DNA from: AC-32 sp963728765
Lineage (GTDB): Bacteria; Actinomycetota; Thermoleophilia; Gaiellales; Gaiellaceae
NCBI GenBank assembly: GCA_963728765.1
Contig: CAVSKX010000002.1
Location: forward strand, 248,001-312,000
Direction: 5' to 3'
DNA length: 64,000 bases
Shown: positions 59,657 through 64,000 of the stretch, piece by piece
Layout of the letters: each line of letters begins with the position of its first letter
How positions within the stretch are numbered: position 1 is the first letter of the stretch
Notes under the pieces: generated by a model
The model's database searches: none
What the model was told of the DNA's origin: nothing
What the model saw: only the letters and a program-made list of their open reading frames with translations
Position numbers and translations under genes: made by a program

Positions 59657-61129
59657 CTACTCGCCCTTGGCGAAGTAGCCGACGACCGCCCAGCAGGTCA
59701 TCAGCAGGATCTTCACGTCGAGCCAGAGCGACCAGTTCTCGATGTAGAAGTTGTCCCACTCGACACGGTCGCGGAGCGACGTCTTGCCGCGCAGCCCGTG
59801 CACCTGCGCCCAGCCGGTGATCCCGGCCTTGACGCGGTGCCGCTCGTCGTAGCGGTAAATGCTCTTCCCGAACAGGCGCGCGAAGTCGGGCCGCTCCGGG
59901 CGCGGGCCGACCAGGCTCATCTCGCCCTTGAGCACGTTCAGCAGCTGCGGCAGCTCGTCGAGCGAGGTCCGGCGCAGCAGCGTGCCGAAGCGGGTGCGGC
60001 GGTCGTCGCCCTCCACGCCTCCGGGCGCGGTGTCGGGCGGCAGGTCGGGAACCACGAGCGGCTCGGACGCCGCCCGCATCGAGCGGAACTTGAGCATCTC
60101 GAACTCGCGCCCGTCGCGGCCCGCCCGGGGCTGGCGGAAGAAGATAGGCCGCCCGACCGAGATCAGCGTGCCCAGCGCGAGCACCAGCAGGAGCGGCGAG
60201 ATGAGCACGAGCAGCGCCGCGGCGACGATGCGATCGACGATGTACTTGAGCGCGAACTGCCAGCCCTTCGGGTTCGTCCGGCGCGCCGAGAGCAGCGGCA
60301 GGCCGCCGATGTGCTCGACGTTCACGCGCTCGGTCACGCGCTCGAAGAGGCGCGGCACGAGCGAGACCGGGACGCCGAGCTCCTCGCAGCGCTCCACCTC
60401 GCGCAGGAGCACTTCGGTCGGCGCGGTCGAGAAGGTCACGACCACGTGCTCGATCCCGTGCTGCTCGATCAGCCGCTCGAGATCCCAGCTGGCCCCGAGG
60501 ACGGGCACGGGCAGACGAGACTCGTCGAGCGGCTCCTTGTCGACGAAGCCGACCGGCTTGAGCCCGAGCTCCGGGTTGTCGAGCAGGCGTGTCGCGGTGA
60601 GCGCGCCGACCCGGCCGGCGCCGACGATCAGGGTCGGTCTGGCGAGCTCGCCGTGGCGGCGGGCCATCAGCTGCGTCCAGTCGAAGGCCACGCGACCCGC
60701 TGCGAGGTACACGGCGCTGAACGCCAGCAGCCTCAGCGTCTGTCCCGCGAGGTCGTCCACGTCCCCCGGCAGGAGGATCCGGAGCGTGAGCAGCGTCATC
60801 GAGGCGAGCACCACGGCGGTGAGGACGCGCTTGAGGTTGTCCAGCATCGACAGGCGCAGCCGCCAGTCGTAGAGGCCACGGCGCGCCAGCAGCCCCACGG
60901 CCAGCGCCGCATACGCGAGCAGCCAGACGGGTTGCGTCTGGCGAACGCCTGCGCTCCCGGCGGTCAGCTCGGAGATGAGCGCCGCCGTGAGCAGCATCAG
61001 GCCGTCGAGGAGGAGCGCTCCCCGCGCCCAGGAGCCGAAGCCTCGAGTGCGCCGCGCAGGGACGGCGCGTTCGAGTGCAAGGGGCTCGAGCGCGGGAAGC
61101 GCTTCAGCGTTCAGGGTTCGCGTGGCCAT
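59657..61129 (-). CDS. Undecaprenyl-phosphate sugar-1-phosphate transferase (WbaP/WcaJ-like)
   Basis: 490 residues. Five membrane helices (four in residues about 38-165, one near 283-305), a CoA-binding-like Rossmann region (about 165-270: TLIVGAGRVGALTATRLL), and a C-terminal bacterial sugar transferase domain with MLKFRSM, 'RRTSLDELPQLLNVLKGEMS', LVGPRPERP and 'KAGITGWAQVHGLRGKTS'. It starts exopolysaccharide or O-unit synthesis by loading sugar-1-P on the lipid carrier. With the ligase-like and epimerase genes it defines an EPS locus. Confidence 0.92.
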   Translation of the reverse strand: MATRTLNAEALPALEPLALERAVPARRTRGFGSWARGALLLDGLMLLTAALISELTAGSAGVRQTQPVWLLAYAALAVGLLARRGLYDWRLRLSMLDNLKRVLTAVVLASMTLLTLRILLPGDVDDLAGQTLRLLAFSAVYLAAGRVAFDWTQLMARRHGELARPTLIVGAGRVGALTATRLLDNPELGLKPVGFVDKEPLDESRLPVPVLGASWDLERLIEQHGIEHVVVTFSTAPTEVLLREVERCEELGVPVSLVPRLFERVTERVNVEHIGGLPLLSARRTNPKGWQFALKYIVDRIVAAALLVLISPLLLVLALGTLISVGRPIFFRQPRAGRDGREFEMLKFRSMRAASEPLVVPDLPPDTAPGGVEGDDRRTRFGTLLRRTSLDELPQLLNVLKGEMSLVGPRPERPDFARLFGKSIYRYDERHRVKAGITGWAQVHGLRGKTSLRDRVEWDNFYIENWSLWLDVKILLMTCWAVVGYFAKGE

Positions 61130-61169
61130 GCCGCAGCCAGGAGTCGCCGCTTACTCCGCTTACCCGTCG

Positions 61170-61532
61170 TTACTGCTGCCGCGAGTGGCCGAGCTTGCGC
61201 AGGGTCGTGCCGGCGCCGACGAGCAGCGCGCCGCCGACGGCCATGAGCGCCAGGTCGAGACCCGTGAACGGGAGCCCACCGGACGTCTTCACTGCCTGCG
61301 CGCCCAGCGCCTGCTGGACCGCGCCCTGCACGCCCACGCGCGGGTAACCCTGAACCGCCGCGTACTTGAGGGCGGCCTTCAGGTCCGCCTTCGAGTACGA
61401 CTGGTCGAGCCGCCCGTTGTCGGCGTAATCACGGTAAATCTGCTGTGGGGTGGCAGCCACGGCCACAGGTGCCGCAACCACCATGCCCACCGCGCAGGCG
61501 AGCACCCCCAAGACGAGCACACGTCGCCACAT
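61170..61532 (-). CDS. LPXTG-anchored cell-surface protein
   Basis: 120 residues. A signal peptide (about residues 3-26), a short mature region ('QQIYRDYADNGRLDQSYSKA', 'GVQGAVQQALGAQAV'), and a C-terminal sorting signal LPFTG followed by a hydrophobic helix (LDLALMAVGGALLVGAG) and basic tail RKLGHSRQQ. It should be a sortase substrate; no sortase gene lies in this window. The ATG at 61532 follows GGAGGAGGAGG. It lies just after the start of the sugar transferase gene on the same strand. Confidence 0.85.
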   Translation of the reverse strand: MWRRVLVLGVLACAVGMVVAAPVAVAATPQQIYRDYADNGRLDQSYSKADLKAALKYAAVQGYPRVGVQGAVQQALGAQAVKTSGGLPFTGLDLALMAVGGALLVGAGTTLRKLGHSRQQ

Positions 61533-61672
61533 CTTGCTGTCCCTCCTCCTCCTGATCTTCCGATCAGGTTCCGATACGCCTACCGGGCCTTCCCCAGCCC
61601 GGCCTTGCCGCAAAATTTCCTTCATGGGGATTTTTGAACCCCGTCCGAACGAACTGCAAACACAACGTAGTT
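61533..61672 (-). promoter_or_regulatory. Structured leader between divergent EPS genes
   Basis: Two hairpins precede the LPXTG gene: CCTGATC/GATCAGG (about 61554-61571) and CCGGGC/GCCCGG (about 61583-61602). The distal half is AT-rich and must hold promoters for both directions. I considered a riboswitch but could not match one. Confidence 0.4.
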
Positions 61673-63592
61673 ATGACAGTGGCATCTGACAAGCCCAAAA
61701 CGGGTCAATCCTCGCAAAACCCGAACATTCCTTTCGTCATAGACGAGTTTGTGGCCCGTTCTCTTCCCGCAATCGCCCTGCTCGCCTTCACGGGAGTGCT
61801 CGCCTGGACCGAAACCGGGAGCATCGACGCCGGCGACTGGCTGCTCTACGCGATCCTCGCCTCGCTGCTGCTCGCGGTCGTGCTGGCGGTCGGGGTCGCG
61901 GTTGTACCCCCTCGCGCGGCACTCGTAGGGCTCGGCGCGCTGCTGCTGTTCGCGGTCTGGCAGGCGATCTCGGCCGCCTGGTCGCCGCTGCCCTCGCTGG
62001 CGCGCGACGACGCGCTGCTGACGCTGTTCTACGCCGCTGCCCTCGCCGTCGCGCTGCTGACCGTTCGAGGACGGGCCGAGGGGCTGGTCGTGACCGCCGG
62101 GGTGGCCGCACTGGGCGGCGGCCTCGCGGTGGCCACGGCGATCGCGGTGCGCTACGGCAACGACCCGGCGCCGTACTTCGTCGGCGACGGGCGGCTCGCC
62201 TGGCCGGTCACGTACCCGAACGGCGACGCCGCGATCTTCCTGATCGGGCTGTGGCCCGCCCTCGTGCTGGCGGCAGAACGCCGGCTGCCGAGCCTCCTGC
62301 GCGGGCTGGCACTCGGAGCTGCTGCCGCAGCGCTCGCCGGCTGGCTCCTGACGCAGAGCAAGGGCGGCGGCGTGGGCCTCGCGGCCTCGGCGGTCGTGGT
62401 GCTCGCAGTCAGCCCGCAGCGGCTGCGGCTGCTCGTCCCGACGGCGATCGCAGCCGTGCTCGTCGGGCCGCAGTTCCGCCCGCTGACGGATCCGTTCAAC
62501 GCCGGCGCCGGAGTTCACCGCGGCGGCGCGGCACGGCGCGTTCACGCTCTTCTGGCTCGTCGCGGCGGCGATCGCGGCCGGGACGGTCTACGCGCTGCTC
62601 GACCGGCGCTTCGAGGTCTCGGCGCGGGTGAACAGGGCCGCGGGGATCGTCGTCGGCCGCGCTCGCGGTCGCCGCCGCGGTCGGCGCCGTCGCCGCCTTC
62701 TTCGCGTCGGTCGACCACCCGCGCCGCTACGCCGCCGACAAGTGGAACGCGTTCAAGCACCTGCCCACGAACGAACAGGCGCAGACGCACTTCGTCAGCC
62801 TCGGCTCGAACCGCTACGACTTCTGGCGCGTCGCCCTGCACGAGTTCGCCGACCACCCGCTCGCCGGGATCGGCGCCCGCGGCTTCGGTCCCGCATACCT
62901 CGTCGAGGGCCGCAGCACCGAGACCCCGGCGCGCGCGCACTCGGTCGAGCTCGACGCGCTCAGCGAGCTCGGCGTCCCCGGGCTGCTGCTGCTCGTCGTC
63001 GGGCTCGGGGGGCCGCTCGTCGTCTGCTTCAGGCGTTTGCGCCTGCGCGAGCCCACGGCGACTGCGGCGTTCGCGGGGAGCGCGTACTGGATCGTGCACG
63101 CCTCGGGCGACTGGAACTGGACGATCCCGGCGCTCGGCGTGCCCTTCTTCGTCCTGCTGGGAGCCGGTGCCGCCGGGCGCGCCGGTGCGCTGCGGCCGCT
63201 GGTCGCATGGATCGGCGCGGGAGTCGCAATCGCGGCTGCCGTGCTCGCGTTCGCGCCGCCATGGCTTTCGGCGCGCCTCTCCGACCAGGCGCTCGAGAGC
63301 TCTTCGTCGCGCGCGTCGGACCTCCGCTGGGCGCGCCGGCTCGACCCGTTGTCTGTGCAGCCGTACTTCGTGGAGGCGCAGACCGCCCCCACTCCCGCCG
63401 CGGCGATCGCGCCGCTGCAAAAGGCCGTCGACAAGCAGCCGCGCTCGGCCGAGGCGCGATACGAGCTCGGCCTCGCCTACGCGCGGGCGGGACGGCCCGC
63501 GAGACGCGCGCGCTCAGTTGCGCGCCGCACTGGCGCTGAGCCCGCGCGCTGTGGAGATCCAGGACGCGCTCAGACGCGTCACGCAGCGTTAG
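61673..63592 (+). pseudogene. O-antigen ligase/polymerase-like gene with frameshifts
   Basis: About 640 residues when frames are joined. Multi-helix membrane protein with Wzy_C/O-antigen-ligase features ('AWPVTYPNGDAAIFLIGLWP', TQSKGGGVGL, then in another frame 'RYDFWRVALHEFADHPLAGI' and 'ARAHSVELDALSELGVPGLL') and a C-terminal TPR-like end ('RSAEARYELGLAYARAGRP', 'AQLRAALALSPRAVEI'). Frame switches occur near 62501-62510, 62655-62662 and 63490-63500. All four segments look coding, which suggests recent or artefactual indels. The ATG at 61673 is chosen. Confidence 0.75.
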
Positions 63593-63598
63593 TACGCT
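63593..63598 (+). promoter_or_regulatory. -10 element of epimerase gene (leaderless)
   Basis: TACGCT, 6 nt before the GTG at 63605. The stop codon TAG of the ligase-like gene ends at 63592, just before it. Confidence 0.55.
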
Positions 63599-63604
63599 TG
63601 GCCG

Positions 63605-64000
63605 GTGAGCAAGAAGGCTCTCGTCACGGGCGGAGCGGGCTTCATCGGCTCCCACCTCGCCGATCGGCTCCTCGCCGACGGGTGGGAGGTGTTCGCCCTC
63701 GACGACGTCTCCACAGGGTCGCTCGACAACATCGCGCACCTGCGCGACCGGCCGGACTTCCACCTCGTCGTGGACTCCGTCCTCTCGCCCGCAGTCGTCA
63801 GCGAGGTCGTGCACAAATGCGATGTCGTCTTTCACCTGGCCGCGGCCGTCGGCGTCCGCCTGATCGTCGAGCAGCCCGTCCACACGATGGTCACGAACGT
63901 GCAGGGCACCGAGACCGTGCTCGGCTACTGCAGCAAGTTCGGCAAGCGCGTCCTGGTCGCGTCGAGCTCCGAGGTGTACGGCGACCACCGGGAGGAGCGG
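63605..64000 (+). CDS. NAD-dependent nucleotide-sugar epimerase/dehydratase (partial)
   Basis: 132 residues before the right edge. Extended-SDR features: SKKALVTGGAGFIGSHLADR, 'FALDDVSTGSLDNIAHL', DVVFHLAAAVGVRLIVEQP, 'NVQGTETVLGYCSKFGKR' and SSSEVYGD. It may be a UDP-glucose 4-epimerase or UDP-glucuronate decarboxylase. It lies in the EPS locus; the GTG is set by TACGCT 6 nt upstream. Confidence 0.9.
   Translation, partial: MSKKALVTGGAGFIGSHLADRLLADGWEVFALDDVSTGSLDNIAHLRDRPDFHLVVDSVLSPAVVSEVVHKCDVVFHLAAAVGVRLIVEQPVHTMVTNVQGTETVLGYCSKFGKRVLVASSSEVYGDHREER

Noticed and set aside
61533..61640. Possible c-di-GMP-I riboswitch before the LPXTG gene
   Set aside because: GCAAGGCC and GGTAGGC look similar in places, but the paired GGCAAACC/CGCAAAGCC scaffold is not present.

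Overview
The window is GC-rich bacterial DNA, densely packed on both strands, with GTG and TTG starts about as common as ATG. Gene content points to a deep-branching actinobacterium of the Thermoleophilia/Gaiellales type. CarD, actinobacterial acyl-CoA carboxylases and a UGT-like glycosyltransferase sit beside a Bacillus-like clpC-to-sigH block and a type-E succinate dehydrogenase. The lineage is an inference from gene content; no rRNA gene is present. One tRNA (Thr-TGT) is present. I see no CRISPR array, insertion sequence or prophage.

Region 1 (1-24.9 kb) is central carbon metabolism. It holds an sdhA-lipoprotein-sdhB-sdhE operon, pckA, citrate synthase divergent from icd-mdh, sucC-methyltransferase-sucD, and a biotin-carboxylase subunit. 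Between these lie an MprF-like enzyme, two Xer recombinases, an ArsR/SRPBCC pair, a YlbL-like PDZ/Lon-type protease and several small proteins. Region 2 (24.9-34.8 kb) has pgsA, an SLH-NlpC/P60 hydrolase, two c-di-GMP enzymes flanking the carboxyltransferase gene, a frameshifted Rrf2 regulator, a Cys/Met PLP enzyme and a glycosyltransferase.

Region 3 (34.8-58.9 kb) contains tRNA-Thr, a clpP operon with its own DNA-binding protein, and then, read on the minus strand, clpC, radA, disA, carD, ispD, ispF, gltX, cysS, rlmB, yacP and sigH. This is the gene order of the Bacillus clpC-sigH region, with three insertions. Region 4 (59-64 kb) is an exopolysaccharide/cell-surface locus: a sugar-1-phosphate transferase, an LPXTG protein, a frameshifted O-antigen-ligase-like gene and a truncated nucleotide-sugar epimerase.

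At least twenty genes show a -10 hexamer of the form TANNNT placed 6-9 nt before a GTG or ATG, with no ribosome-binding site. This is the signature of leaderless mRNAs and fixes many starts. Other non-coding structure includes a three-copy palindromic intergenic element with compensatory base changes, interleaved inverted repeats over the sigH promoter, a GATATC operator cluster ahead of the clpP operon, a 79-nt palindrome between gltX and an S41 peptidase, and two promoters of identical layout preceded by GTCAC direct repeats. Three loci carry small indels in G/C runs (Rrf2, the O-antigen ligase and a small exported protein). These are either decaying genes or assembly errors.
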